From the NCBI RefSeq assembly GCF_037392515.1, contig NC_090288.1, positions 9,775,969 to 9,839,968 of the forward strand: a stretch of DNA of 64,000 bases, in the 5' to 3' direction. Position 1 is the stretch's first letter. Every line of letters begins with the position of its first letter. Both the position numbers and the translations under genes were made by a program. The stretch comes from Haliotis asinina. Lineage: Eukaryota; Mollusca; Gastropoda; Lepetellida; Haliotidae. The notes beneath the pieces were generated by a model. That model ran no database searches, had not been told where the DNA came from, and saw only the letters and a program-made list of their open reading frames with translations. Of the stretch, positions 1 through 13,018 are shown piece after piece.

Positions 1-867
1 CGAGTTTACTGAACGCGTAGTCACAGATATATCGAATGGTTTGATCGCAACGCCGTGACTCCCAAGGGACACAAGGACATATTCTTCCCCACCACTTGTC
101 CAGACGGCTGAAACAGAGTTTCAAGTAGCACATAATCTGACCACACGATTTTCGAAGTATAAATATGAAGAGACATCACTGTGAATATTCAATTGGTTAC
201 CAGGCGGTCTTTCGGCCATTTCTGTTTTTCCAGCACAGTGGGCAGACATAGATTTATCTTCTGAACCAAAGGAAAGGGAAACGTTATACAGCAGTGGCTT
301 TCCGTAATATTTCAACAGTAAAGGCCCCTTTCTGTACATATTTAGCTTTTGGTTGTGAACGCTCTAAGTTCAGGGTTGTGACATGCAAAGATCCATCTGA
401 CAGGGTGCATCTCATGTACTCGCCATGGTGCTGCTTGAATATTGCTAAAAGCGACTTACTCACTCATTCACGAGGAACAATATAGTCTGTCAATTTCACA
501 TCGTGAACAATATGCTTATATTCATTTTGTTGCATGTCATAATCAAGTATCACCTGGTACATGTATTTTCATAATGGAGCACAAGGTTTCGAAACCACAA
601 AATCACAAGAACATTCATTTTCAGCAAGATGACAAATCTGCTTTTCAGTTTCTATTTGAAGCGATATTCCTGTATTTTTTAGTGTCGTTTCAACCACCAT
701 AAACCTTTTTGCGGATCAAAGCAACAAAAATGCCTAGTCTAAACTTAACCCCGTGTATGTTATTACTTACACTCTCATAGAACAGAAGCAGGTTCAAAGC
801 GTTTAACTAAGCTCGGTTATAAAAATCTAAACAAGGCTTTACTGTTCACAGACTGTTCACGAAAACA

Positions 868-1294
868 TTACAACGTATCGTTAAAGTAAGTGGAAATAAT
901 TGACAGCATGTCGTCATGGCTTTTAAAATAATTGTAGGCACAGAGGATATCATGACCACTAGACCTCCAAGTATAAGGGTACAACTGCTGAACAACTGAA
1001 TGCTTCGTCGTCAAATCTACAGAAAACGTTGTTATTGTGTTCTTATTCATGTCCATCTATTTACAAAAGAACATTATTCGGACTATTGTAATAATGTAAA
1101 GTGAAAAACAATCATCTAATAAAACATACATCCACCTTAAAACAAGGAGCAAATAATTTGCCTAGTAGTAAAGAAAATATTTGTTAGTGTATACACATCG
1201 TATATCACGTTTAATGCAGAGTTAGTGATAATTACTTACGGCCATTGGCTCCTAGTATAACCCCTATTGCAATCACCGTCTGGCACAGCTCCAT
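868..1294 (-). CDS. Possible small secreted-protein gene, two exons
   Basis: An ATG at 1294 opens 18 codons with a hydrophobic core (MELCQTVIAIGVILGANG), which reads like a signal peptide, and is followed directly by a GTAAGT donor at 1239. A pyrimidine-rich acceptor (TTTTCTGTAG) ends at 1017. It leads in matching phase 1 into an open frame running to a stop at 868, giving about 67 residues with no domain I recognise. The exon pairing rests only on splice motifs and phase. The real second exon could lie elsewhere, or the gene could run off the left edge. Confidence 0.3.
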
Positions 1295-2259
1295 GCTACT
1301 TCTTCACGACTAGCTCTGATGCTTCTTAAATGTTAATGGCACTTGTGTCTCATTAGTTACATTGGGCAATTTCGAAAGTCAACTAAACAGTGCGTCCTAA
1401 GTAATTCATATTACGATGTATTTAAGACAGGTGCAGCCGTGCGTAAAACTAATATCTTACTAGTTAAAGAATATCGATACGCAAACCAGTCTAGGCAGTG
1501 TTCTTCGAAACTGTATATTCAAACTTATTGATTTTTGGTACTTATCGTTCCTTATTCGAAAACAGTCCAGTGATTCTTGTTAAAGAGCTTATCGAATAAT
1601 TCCTCAGGGAAAATCAGTTTAATTTGATATGCATATTGGTTTAATTAGTTCCTTACTATTGCACGCCTCTGCAAACCCAGCGCCAATACCGTGTTAAATA
1701 TATATTGAGGCTCCTGTCAAGTCTTATAATACACGCATGGGCATTAGTTAAGCACCACATGAATTTAAGTGAAAATTATAATTGTGTGGGCGATCATACC
1801 CCAGCATACTGGAATAAACATGTAAAGCACGTTCTTCACACAATATATCAAAAGCCATGGGTTGAAAAGGTGTCAAACATATTGGGGCATATATTTCATA
1901 ATTGAAGTATGTAAGTATGTGCACTACATATTTCTGAACTGATTTAAATAATGTCAGCACTAAACATTATCCTTCCTGGACATGACAACACGCAGACCTT
2001 CACAAACTACACGATAGCAAGTTGATGCATGGTTGTCGCAACATCGTTCATAACATTAATCATTAATTTTAAATGCCATCCTAAATCACCTGCCAAAGTA
2101 TCCGGTGATGTGCCAGCATTCACGTAGGTTGATCATCTTCCTCTTTGTGTATCAATAACTCCCTTGTGTGTATCAATAACTCAAGTGTGGTTTTCGTTTT
2201 GAACGGCATATCGAGTTGATGTTTTACCTGGGCGTCTCTCGCTTCACGCTAGTCTGCCG

Positions 2260-2425
2260 TACAGACCCCGAAGTATAAATATCCAAGAAAGCCCACGCAA
2301 GTATAGAAAGTGTGGCAAGTCTATATTTCCATAGCTTCTGAAAATGAAGAAAGTCTCAGGGCTCCATTTCATTATATTATTTTTTCACTATGAACGTTTT
2401 TTTCAGTAAAGTATGTTCATTTCAG
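2260..2425 (+). repeat. Dispersed repeat, copy 1
   Basis: This stretch matches 20057-20217 in the same orientation with scattered differences. Shared landmarks are ACAGACCC, ATATCCAAGAAAGCCCA, GTGGCAAGTCTA, TAGCTTCT and AATGAAGAAA. No coding potential is seen. It is probably a fragment of an interspersed transposon of unknown class. Confidence 0.6.
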
Positions 2426-4792
2426 AGACTAGCTGTTAGTCAAGCTTCACGCTTTCTCAGCACAAAGCGTGATGTGATTATTTACCATTCCGTTCTAGTT
2501 GAGATTAAAGCTCCATAGTGGCAAATACATTGTGAATCTCACCCAAGTGTCTACTGATATCAAATATCAACACGAGTTGATAAAGTAACAAATATCCGGG
2601 GATTGCCGAGGATATGTTTGCCCTTATCAACGAGTGTGAGACACAGTAACGTACACAATGGCTCATCTCGCTCATAACGCTCCGACCGCATGCCAAAAAG
2701 TCAACCCTCTTTTCTTCGAAAACTGCATTCATAGATCGAATAGATCAATTTTCAAATACTTACTATGCTTTGCTTATTCTATACTCTTCAGTCTAGACTT
2801 AGATTATCGCCTAAAAATTGACAGTTATTCAATGTACGTAACGTCTGCTTCCCTTCAATGAGTCTGTAAATAACGCGCTAGGAACTCCTGCAACGGAAGG
2901 GAGCTCTGATTGGTCGTGTTCGAAACTGCGATACACCACGTGACTATGCTAGTGAACACCTGCACCGTGTTTGACATTTGTTTATGTAAGTATTCCTCAA
3001 CGATAAAGACAAAATATAAAGCATGTATTAAAGTTCTACAAGTAATTAACTTCCTCTGCGTAGGCCGACATGACACTGGCTAAACCAACGAAACTTGGTG
3101 TTTTGCTACAGGTTTTAGGCGAGACTGTATACTTTATACATGTGACAGAAAAACTGCAGTAATTTCATTTCACACAGTACACATGGCCACATTCAACCAA
3201 TGGGTTATTTCACCATCAGTTTAATACTGTTAAACCATATGAACTACGCTTAATGTTTATTATATTTTTCTGAATTTGGTTTTGAAATTAATACAATCCA
3301 AGTTGACAAAAATATTGTTGAAACCTGTTGCATCTGTGACTATAGAAGACGTTTGATTGAAACGATCAGTTGTGTGACCGACTGAAATATTCCAGTAATC
3401 ATGATATTGTTTAATGCCGCCTTTAGTATTTGTCCAGCAATATCCTGACGAGAGTCAGGAGAACATGCTTTACAAATACCCCCAGTGTTGTGATTCTAAC
3501 CGGAGAGGTAGCAGCGTTTCAACTACATGTACGTACATGACATCGTAATGCTGCAACCTATCAGAATACGTTAACATCTCGAGTTAACTCCCTTTGACCA
3601 TATAAACGCTCAAACGCTCAAAATAAGGAGGAAATACACTTCGTATGTATTAACACAGCAACACTATTTTTGAATTTCGTCATCCAAATCTTCTCGAGCT
3701 GCTATTTCTCCTTGAAATATGCCCGGTGGGTTTTCTTTCAATTCGATCGTATGGATGTAAATAAAATTCGACAAATTACGGTAATGAGATCCGACGAAGT
3801 CTGGCTATTCTTAAAATCATACTCTAAATAGTTATAAATTAGGAATGTATAAATTGAAAGATTGAGTTAATATAGAATATTAATTATGACAGCTTCAGCA
3901 CTAAGCAGCATGAATCATCTGACAAAAACTCGTTATTATTGTTAACTATTTTTATTGCCAGTAATATTTATCATTTTCATATAAATTAATATAGCCATGT
4001 GTTTTTATCCTGTATAAATACGTTTGTTATTGTTAACAAATAATCAATAGATATAGTTTCGAGAACATTTATCAATGGGAGGTGGGGTGGTGTGTGTGGG
4101 TGGTGGTGGTATGCAGAGCAGGTATTATAACGTTGAATAAAAGCTGCACACGACAGATCCTTACGCGTGGATTAAGTGCGCGACACAATAACAGCGAGCA
4201 GCCGTAACCCTTGAACCCCGTAACTATGTACACGTTGCTAAGCACCGAGGTCAGCTGCACGAGAATTAACGCGAGCCCGGAGGTGTTTACGACAAAATTG
4301 GTAACGAAAGATCATTGTCCTTCGACCACACGACACAATGGCAGAGGAAGGTGGGTTTATAATGTAGAAATATGACATCGGAACGTCCAAACATATTTAC
4401 ACCCAAGGATAGAGAATTTATTTTTGCAAGGTATTTTATACAGGTAGGCCTAACAGAAAAAAAATCGCTGCTGACGTGCATGGAAACGCTACTGGTCTCT
4501 TGTGATATACGAGTGAAATACGTGTTGTCAACGTTGAAGTGTTGAAGACTTGATTTGTCAAGTTACCGGGCTAGGCCATATTGTTCTACTCCACTGGGAT
4601 CTCGCTGTCAATTAGTTCACGGCAGCCCTATGTGATAATCGATTGCACTCTCATATCGATCCGGGTTTCCTCGATATGTGCGTGGACATTTCGAAGACGG
4701 GTTACAATGGTGTGTGTGCATATCGCTTGAGCTTGAAACGTAAACAGTTGTGTGTGAATACATGTAGATGGTATTAGTCGAAAATATCAAGG

Positions 4793-4795
<3 letters not shown>

Positions 4796-4850
<55 letters not shown>

Positions 4851-4866
4851 CAGACAGACAGACAGG

Positions 4867-4899
<33 letters not shown>

Positions 4900-4915
4900 G
4901 GATGGATGGATGGAT
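4796..4915 (+). repeat. Compound microsatellite (TG)n-(CAGA)n-(TAGA)n-(TGGA)n
   Basis: About 50 bp of TG dinucleotide is followed by CAGA, then TAGA, then TGGA tetranucleotide runs. On the minus strand this gives a spurious His/Thr- and Ser/Ile-rich open frame, which should not be read as a gene. Confidence 0.95.
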
Positions 4916-7249
4916 CCGTCAATTTCGGATTGTTTTTCTGTTTATTCGTTATGCTCATATAGATAGATTGCCATGATTCAGTAACCCAACAGTATGATGA
5001 ACGCTGTGTATTCATTTGAAGAAATAGGCTATGAATATTCATGGTTTGTTTTGAACTGAAATTGAATGCCCTCGAACAGACTATGGGCTACAGACAATAA
5101 CTATTCCTTTATTCAGGTGGTTGTTTGTTTCTATTGTTGAAATTGTGTCTTAACACAGAACTGACCAGTGTTATCTTCACCGTCAAAGGGATAAGGACAG
5201 GATCGAGTGGACTGATGGTTTCACTCTTTTCATATCAGATGAATTCACACTAGTTGTAACTGCGGTTCGGTGTCCCCAACAACCGGTTGTTTTGATAAAT
5301 AAAGAGGTCAGGTCGGTGGCGCAGTAAATTGGTGTCATGCCATGTCATGCCATGTCTTCCCCGATGCTGATGATGTCAGTCAGCAGATTATCTGGTTTGA
5401 TATTTTACAGACCCTTGCTAAAGAAACGGTCTAGATAACTCTTGATCAGCAGTCTTATATTAAATGGCCCCTTTACTGCAATAGGTCTAAACCTAAATAC
5501 GAGTTAAAGGTTTGATTTTTAATGAGACTGTAGACCTTCCCTATGTTCATGAAACTTAATTAAAATCAGAGTGCTGATAAGCCATTAACCACAATTAGGG
5601 TGAAAATGAGATTCGAACTGACAACCCACAGATTCCGGAAACCATATTTAATCAATCTGCAAAGAGTTGCGAGATGCGAGTGGGTGAATATGGTTCTACT
5701 ATTAGCAATACCCCAGCAATATCAAGGAGGAAAACGGTTGCCCATGTGAGGTATCGAACTCTGCGACGTAATTGGTGATCGCTTTGGCCACTGTGCACGG
5801 TTATTTCAAAATTTACACTGTCACTTGATATCAAAACATACTTTTCTTAAGAAAATAATTTAAGTGAGCATATCGTGATGTGCATCGAATCTTATCGTAT
5901 CGTTCCAAGATATAGCGATACGCATCGTTACTAATAATTATTATTGTACCCCATGTATGGGGGTGGGTGGGGTGGGGGTGATGCTGTTCCTAACATCAAT
6001 CACTGGGTGGTCTAACCCAGTCTAGGTTATACAGGCCACTGTTCTGGAGCATTGTAAAGTACGGCGTTAAAACGTGTCTAAGTGATAGACGCCCATATCC
6101 TGCACAACAGGCTTTGTTAGCTAAAATAATTGTTTCTTCGGGGCAGCCATGCCAAAAATATTTGAAAACATGGTACTTGTTTGGGGGGTTTCTTTCTATT
6201 GTTCGGCATTAATGGAATAAAACAAAGGTTTGCCTGTTTGGAGCCGGTGCCACGTGTCTTTGAGGGTATCAACAACATGGTGTTTCAACCCTCCTGCACA
6301 ATAAAACAGGAATTAGCCCACACTAGTAAAGTCAGCCTTACACACACAAGTGCAATAATCTTGAACGTATCGCCTATCCCTCTGTAGTAGAATCTCTGGC
6401 GTCCCAGGTTACTGGTGCACTGTTTGACATATGCTCCATGGTAAAACTAACGGATCAACAAGAAACTAATGACAATTACATGTATTTGGGATGAAGTTCA
6501 TGTGATCGGAAATAACCATAGATGCAGTCAGCTCGATCACCCCACCATGATTGTGGACTCTATTACCAGGCGTCCTTCCCACCTGTAATCAAGCCTTCGC
6601 TCGCTTACCTGGCCCGAAACGCGACCCTCTCTACCTGACTAAAAGCGTCAAGAGATACCCAAACACAACAATAGATCTGTATGTGTGGAGCTGGGCACAT
6701 GACACTGTGATTTACAAACACGTTATGTATCGTTGTCACCCAATCGGCGAAGCACTGATTTATTTACCTTGCATTTTTACCTTGTAATAACCGATAACAA
6801 AAGCGCCGATTATATCCACTCAACCTTTAGAACGCTGCCCACAAGTCAATAGAGTTTATGGCTGAGAGGCCAATTAATCAACAACTGGCAGCAATAATGC
6901 TGATAATTGCACTTCTCTGCTTTTATGTGCGTGGTGAGATTATGGCAGAGGTAATAAAGACTGGACGAGTCCATTGTGGCAGGTCAACCAGTAATTATTT
7001 GTGATTCCGCGTTCGACTTTCAATAAGCTCTTAAACAAAACGTGTGGCACTTTAGTTGAAGAAGGTGGTCGAGACTGTTTCGATATTCAGTAAGGAGTAC
7101 TTATAAGCTTTCCCTCTGCATTAAGAGGACAGACGTGTTGGGACTTTTGGATTTTTAATAAGGCGCCGCTGTTTGAACAGTGTTGTGTTTGGGGCAGACA
7201 CGGTCTTGGAGTTCATTTTTGCGTTTGGATCAACGTTTACTCGGATACA

Positions 7250-9448
7250 ATGGAAGCAAGGACCAAACCTGGGAAGCGTTCAGTAAGATGTAAGGTGTTT
7301 TCTTGATTTTTGTGTAAAACTGTAGGTGACGTGAAACCAGCACTGTGAGTTATGTAAAGCTAGACCTCATGGCTCCAGGTGACGTGAAACCAGTACTATA
7401 GGTGACGCAAAGCTAGATCTCAGGGCTCCAGGTGACGTGAAACCAGCACTATCAGTAACGTAAAGCTAAACCATTGGACTTCAGGTGACGTGAAACCAGA
7501 ACTATAGGTGACGTAAAGCTAGACCTCATGGCTCCAGGTGACGTGAAACCAGCACGATAGGTGACGTAAAGCTAGACCAATGGACTCCAGGTGGCATGAA
7601 ACCAGCACTATAGGTGACGTGACAAGTGACACATAGGTGACCTGAATGCCCAAGTGTCGGCGTAGAAGACTGCATGTACTCTGCCTCATGTACTTCCTTA
7701 AATACAAAGCTTAAAGTCTACTTTCGATTTTTACGTCGCACTCAGAAATATACCAGCTACTTTCAGATTTCTCTCAGCTACCGATTCTGCTCCAGAGAGA
7801 TCGGTGATTGGCATGAGTGATGTCCTGTCCCACTGGTTACCATGATAAACCACCGGGTCACCCACTGTTACTCTCTCACCTCGAAGGGCAAACCTAGGTT
7901 ACTTAGAGCATACTCTAGCCGGAAATAAGCAGCGATTAAATCGCAAGACGTCACAATGGCGCATGGATTCATCAAATGTGCAATCAATACACGATACGAT
8001 CACTGCAAGTCGCGGGAGTAGCGTAGTAATTGGACTTTGTGATCTTGTGTAAATGAGTGAATGAGTGAGTTTAGTTTTACGCCGCATTCTACAATATTCC
8101 AGCTATATGGGGGCAGTCTGTAAATAGTCGAGTCTGGACCAGACAGTCCAGTAAGCGACAGCATGAGCATCGATCTTTGCAAATGGGAACCGATGACATG
8201 TCAGCCACGTCAGCGAACCTGACCACCCGATCCCTTTAGTCGCCTCTTACCACAAGCATAGTCGCCTTTTATGGCAAGCATGGGTTGCTGAAGGCCTATT
8301 CTACCTCGAACCTTCATGGGTCTGATGTAAATGAGGTGTATCAAGATACTCTGATTTGCTGGTAGCATTGACACCCGAACTGTTAAAGCCATAATGCATT
8401 ATTTGTACATTATCTATTAGATATTCTCCGCCGACTCACCAGAAACATATGATTATGGTTTCAAATCCCGATTCTGGTTCAAAGTTTCGTCGGCACAATA
8501 CCCGTGCGTTTTTTTTTTCACCAAATCGGGAAATGTCTAAGACATTCCACGCTTATCAAACACGTCACATTACAGCTGCAATACTGTTCAAAGCCATGTT
8601 AAGCCAAACTTTTCTCCCATGCACTCGGAGGGGTAATGGGTCGCCTAACCACAAATTGCTGTGTAGAGCTGCCTAAATATTGGGCATGAAAGGGCACCTG
8701 TTGTTGTGCGTTCTAATCCTTGCTCTTCAGGGGTTTTTTTGTTACTCAACCCCTGTACGTTTCACCAAATGAAAGTCTGAACTGAACCTCACTTTCCCCG
8801 CCGTATGAAATATCTGGAGTTTAGTTGAAAGCATTGTTAAACTTACTGCGTTCACTTATCCTCTCACAAACGGTGGGGCGATGTGGCAACCCAGTGGTTT
8901 CAGCATTAGCTTGTCACGCCGAAGACCCTGATCGATTCTCCACGTGGGTACAATGTGGGAAGCTCATTTCTGGTGTCCCCCATCGTAATATTGCTAGAAG
9001 CGGCGTAAAAAATTACTCACTCACAAACTGAATCGCATTAACTCATAAAGTATTTCTTCTCCATGTTTCAGTCAATACAACCCCGCCTAAGAAGGACGTT
9101 GAGGTTCTCACCGACTCAAGTCTGGTGACGTTGGCCCGCCATATTGGACAGGAGAACCTCAACGGCATCGTTCTGGCTATGATGCTCAACATCCCCACAA
9201 CAACCATCGTCAACTGCATCTACGCCATCACCGACGACGGCGTATCCGAAGAGAACGAGAAGCTTCGCATATCTGTTGCGGAGAAATGTCTTCTGTTATG
9301 GAAGGAGCTGACGGCAGACGTGAAGACGAGGGACCGGGTGAAGTACATGGAACGAGCACTGCGTGACATGGGAAAGAATGACATTGCCGATGTGTTTGTT
9401 GACAGACATGCCAACAACCAGGAAATCACACAAGATGCTTTCCTTTAG
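7250..9448 (+). CDS. Death-domain protein, probable two-exon gene
   Basis: The last exon (9072-9448) follows a TTTCAG acceptor and encodes about 125 residues ending at TAA. Its core resembles a death domain: LVTLARHIGQ, then LAMMLNIPTTTI, CLLLWKELTAD, and the closing helix ALRDMGKNDIADVF. Death domains pair with each other in apoptosis or innate-immune signalling in the cytoplasm. A candidate first exon (7250-7289) starts MEARTKPGKRSVR and ends at a GTAAGG donor in phase 1, which matches the acceptor exactly and would give 138 residues. The last exon is well supported; the first exon is an inference from phase and could be wrong. A SINE lies just before the acceptor and a CRE-rich minisatellite lies in the proposed intron. 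Confidence 0.55.
7324..7641 (+). repeat. 53-bp minisatellite, six copies, rich in TGACGT
   Basis: Six tandem units start at 7324, 7377, 7430, 7483, 7536 and 7589 (about 53 bp apart). Each begins near AGGTGACGTGAAACCAG and most carry a second GGTGACGTAAAGCTAG. Most units therefore hold two TGACG/TGACGT half-sites of the CREB/ATF type, about ten in 320 bp. The array starts about 35 bp downstream of the proposed first exon of the death-domain gene. Confidence 0.9.
8055..8325 (-). mobile_element. SINE family 1, near full length
   Basis: Read on the minus strand, it starts with the CCATGAAGGTTCGAGGTAGA block and ends with GCGGCGTAAAACTAAACTCA followed by CTCACT repeats. The 10-bp duplication TGTAAATGAG lies at 8048-8057 and 8326-8335. 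Flanking duplications of this size and a simple-repeat 3' tail point to LINE-driven retroposition. Confidence 0.8.
8872..9026 (+). mobile_element. tRNA-like SINE family 2
   Basis: It has an A-box-like stretch (TGGCAACCCAGTGGT) and a B-box-like stretch (GATCGATTCTCC), as in tRNA-derived SINEs. It ends in GCGGCGTAAAAAATTACTCA plus CTCAC, the same 3' end as SINE family 1. CTCACAAAC flanks it at 8863-8871 and 9020-9028. It lies in the proposed intron of the death-domain gene, 45 bp before the acceptor. Confidence 0.7.
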
Positions 9449-10749
9449 AAAACCGAATCAGCTGTATTGACTTCCGGAAACATCATCCTCGATTACCAAA
9501 TGATTTTTCATTTGTTCATCACGAAGTCATAAATTGGAATGAAGATGATCTCTCAAAAGTCATAAGACTGGTTTCGTGCCCATCAGCGAGAGAATTTAGG
9601 CTCCAATATGATTATATGGTGGAGACGTCGCTTCCCAAGCAACGCTCTGGACGTGAATGACGTTCGTCACCTATCGCGCTCTCCGTAACTAGTAAAATGG
9701 GATATACACACGTATTTCACTCGAAAATCAGGGACGAGAGTGAGTCGTGGTATTCACAGGCCCGAGACTTGTCTTGCTTTTCTTAAATGACAATGGATTG
9801 TGATCATATACGTAAATGTCGAGTATATATTTATTACTTCCCTTTGTTATTCCCAGCCATGCCTTTGTCTTACAACCAGTGTCATGTATGTAATCCTCTC
9901 TATTAACGTCCGTGGACGTGTCAGCTCAAGTCATGAAGTTCGATCACAAGGGATCAGCATTTGGCAGCAATGAATATATTGTGAACTGAATATAATGCTA
10001 AAGTGTTGAATTTCTTCGCAACCTGCATTCCAAAACAGAATAGGACATACAAGATGTGTCGAATGAGCTTTACACAAGTGATGCTAGCATTTGATTGGTT
10101 ACTATGATACAAGGAAGTCAAGTGCATATTTCCTGCCAAAATGATCATGCCATTGTTATTGGATATTAATTATTCATAGATGTTCATTACTGACATTAAT
10201 ACATTTTAACACTCTCTAAGGATTACTACATGTGTATATATGTGCCTTTGTAGAAGTTGATATTAAATGTATATGGATATTTTGTAAAAATATTAATTCT
10301 TCTTTGACACTTTGGTTGGTTGGTGTTCAGCAATGGTCCTGTAGGAGCTCCTAAAAGGCGCACCTCATCTCAGCACATTTCGGCGCCTTTATCCTCAGCA
10401 ATGCACACTTTTACTTACGTACATATACAAACATGAGTGAGTGCATTTGCTAAGGTTCAAGGAAAGTATGATTGTTCCTAAAAAGAATTAGCTGCAATAC
10501 AAATATTGTCACGTCACAGCTGAGATCAACCAATAAACGTCTATTGTCATGTCGTCATTCAGGACCGCCTCTTAACATGTAAGCATGAATCAGTCGGACG
10601 AAGTGAGGAAACGTTCTTCATATCAAAACTGAGTTTCTTTCGTTTTTTTTTGTTTTTTTTTTTTTTTTGAAGCTACAGATCATAAAATGTTTCGATGTAT
10701 GTGAACATGCCTGTGCCAGCAATTGTGTAGACCTCCGTGGATTCGCTTC

Positions 10750-10834
10750 AGCCTGGTTCCCTGGGTCTGGTGCGACTGCGTTAACGCTCTGTGTTGGAGC
10801 GTTAGCGCAGACGCAACAGACCCAGGGAACCAGG
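10750..10834. repeat. Imperfect inverted repeat, about 38-bp arms
   Basis: The left arm contains CCTGGTTCCCTGGGTCTG and GCGTTAACGCTC; the right arm contains GAGCGTTAGCGC and CAGACCCAGGGAACCAGG. The loop is only about 7 bp. It would form a long hairpin with a few mismatches. No pre-miRNA or transposon family is recognised. Confidence 0.75.
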
Positions 10835-11124
10835 TTGTATAGAGCTTCTGCCCGGAGAGCGAAAACCACGACTTACCCTGTCTTGCTCTGGACGTTCGGA
10901 TTCAGTACAGGCTGTCAGAGTCAGGGTATCTCAAGTAGCTGGCACTGTAAAACCGAGTCTTAATCCGGGTGGCTGGGTTATTGTTTCACTCAGGATTATC
11001 TCGCTACATGGCGTCGGTCCGTAAATGAACAAGTGTAGAGCAGACCATAGGGGCTTTACTGTAGTACCAATACCCTGCCAGTGACAGTATATACCTTGAT
11101 GGCAGTTTTCAGCCCCTGTGGAGC

Positions 11125-11255
11125 AGATAATTCAGTGATCAAAAGTATTAGCAATTGGACAAGGAGAGCTGACCATCCGACCCTGTTAGTTGCCTTCAAC
11201 GACAGGGAAGCGTTGCTGAAGACTTGTCCTTACCCGGATTTTCACGGGTGTGTTA
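11125..11255 (-). mobile_element. Degraded SINE family 1 fragment
   Basis: It retains the order CAGTGATCAA, ACCATCCGACCCTGTTAGT, CAACGACAGGGAAGCGTTGC and TTTCACGGGT of family 1, with many changes. The copy is old. Confidence 0.5.
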
Positions 11256-13018
11256 ATCGGGCTAGTACAACACACACACCAGGGCAGGCACTCTCACACA
11301 AATGCTCAAATATAGAGGCATGTCAGCTGAGCCTGCAGCAATCACGAGTCCTTTGCTAGATGATTCCAACAAAACGACCATCAGTCTCTTCCCATCTTCC
11401 AGCCCAGGACGTAACACGTTACCTGTGTGGGAAGAGTGAGTATAGCTTTACGCCGCACTCAGTCTGTGGGAAGAGGAGACACGACCTTTGTACGCAAACA
11501 ATAATCATAAAACACCTCTTTGAAAACTGGGGGCGAAGATCACAAATGAACAGAAAATAAATATTTTATACTAATCCTCACGTGTATTTTTACACAATAA
11601 GCCAAAGTAATTGCGTATATGTGTACATGCGAAGTCTGGTCCAACCGAGCCCGCCTGACATAGTAACCAACCTTGGTCAGTATCTCCAGTCAGAACCTTG
11701 GACCAGCGCGAAGACCGTCACAGACTCTGGCAAGTCTACTGAATTCTTAGGGCTGGCCCCAGCGGTCGAATTAACCGCCTCTCCTGAGACCAGGCGCCTA
11801 TTGTATAAGGACCAGCGTCCTAAATAATAGCAGGCCCTTGTGACATTCAGTAAATTATCTGTCTTCTTTTTAACTGGAATACTGACATTTTTCTTTAATA
11901 ACGTTCGGGAATCATCCATGATCCTTTATTTTATCATAACAGTTTCACTCCTTGTTATTTCAGCACCTTGCACATAGGAATGTCAACACCAGTCTTTGAC
12001 AAATATAAAAGTCTCTATGCGCAGGGTTCATTAATTGTGAACGTGTACAATGGAGTCAATTTTGTTTTTATTGGTTTGAATCTATCGAAATAGGCCTGCA
12101 GATTTCCTTCAGGGCCTGCAGATTTTAAAGCCTGCAGGCCAATTGGCAAATTAAGGTATTGCAGACACTGCCTGGGACGTTATGAGACAGCCATCCACTT
12201 CAGAGGAACTGAATTCTGTGGCGGATGATTAGACTAACATTCAGTATGTCATAGACACAATTAGTGTTAACGCAAATGTGTACACTGGCAGGCTGTGTGC
12301 GTGGAACTGGTAATCAATCTGGCTGGTCACACCTGGAAATAATCAGGACATAATTGTCTGCACTTATTTAAGCCACATATAGATGTACATTTGGACACAA
12401 TAGTCAAATAAGGATACCAACACTGAAATTTGACACATGGTAACAGATAAATACACCGAACAGCGGAAGAAAAACAACTCTGATTTATTGTCAAGTGTTT
12501 AAATGGAGGATATAAACATGAAAGTTTAACTCTCATGAGAATTCCTTTTTTCCTAAATTAACGTTTCTTTTGATATTCAGTATGTTTCATGCTATCCACC
12601 CTCCAGAACACCTCCCAACAGGGCATGCATTCAACACAAACACAGTTTCAACCACTGATACCTCTCACACATTGTAAATAAGACATCAACACTTCATTGC
12701 ACTCTTTTTCTGTGGATGATTGCACCCAGTAGAGTATAAATACTCTCAAAGACAAATGAAACAATACATGTTTATGATGTCTGCTCTATTGAAGTGAAAA
12801 GGAAGCCCTCGGAATTCCGAACTCCCAACAATACACACTAGGTTTCCAAGGATATGAGGTACTTTGTTAACAGGTATAGGATGGTCATATTTTAAAAAGA
12901 CAGGAGGTCAAGGACAGGTACAAGGTCAAACAGCTGTTTAAGACATTACAACAGCAACAATGTTGGTTTCTTGGTTTGCTGTTTAGGACAGTAAACAATA
13001 ATATTCTGCTTCATGGCA

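Larger units (their letters stand above)
1295..7249. other. Gene-poor stretch, no coding exon supported
   Basis: I see no convincing exon here; the open frames are short and lack splice context. The stretch holds a compound microsatellite (4796-4915), a dispersed repeat copy (2260-2425), degraded tRNA-like SINE remnants near 5560-5790, and a G-rich run near 5950-5980. A block at 2880-2950 has a CACGTGAC E-box and an inverted CCAAT box (ATTGG) and could be promoter-like, but no gene is visible beside it. Confidence 0.5.

Noticed and set aside
340-440. Minus-strand stretch reading like a beta-rich exon (RCTLSDGSLHVTTLNLERS)
   Set aside because: It reads plausibly, but the borders are weak and a SINE-like tail lies next to it; not enough to call.
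4617-5042. A 141-codon minus-strand frame rich in His, Thr, Ser and Ile
   Set aside because: It is a direct translation of the compound microsatellite; there is no domain or splice context.
7324-7641. CRISPR array
   Set aside because: The 53-bp units are contiguous without unique spacers, and the DNA is animal; it is a minisatellite.
10618-10963. Overlapping frames on both strands near 10.6-11.0 kb
   Set aside because: They are produced by an oligo-T run and by the hairpin at 10750-10834.
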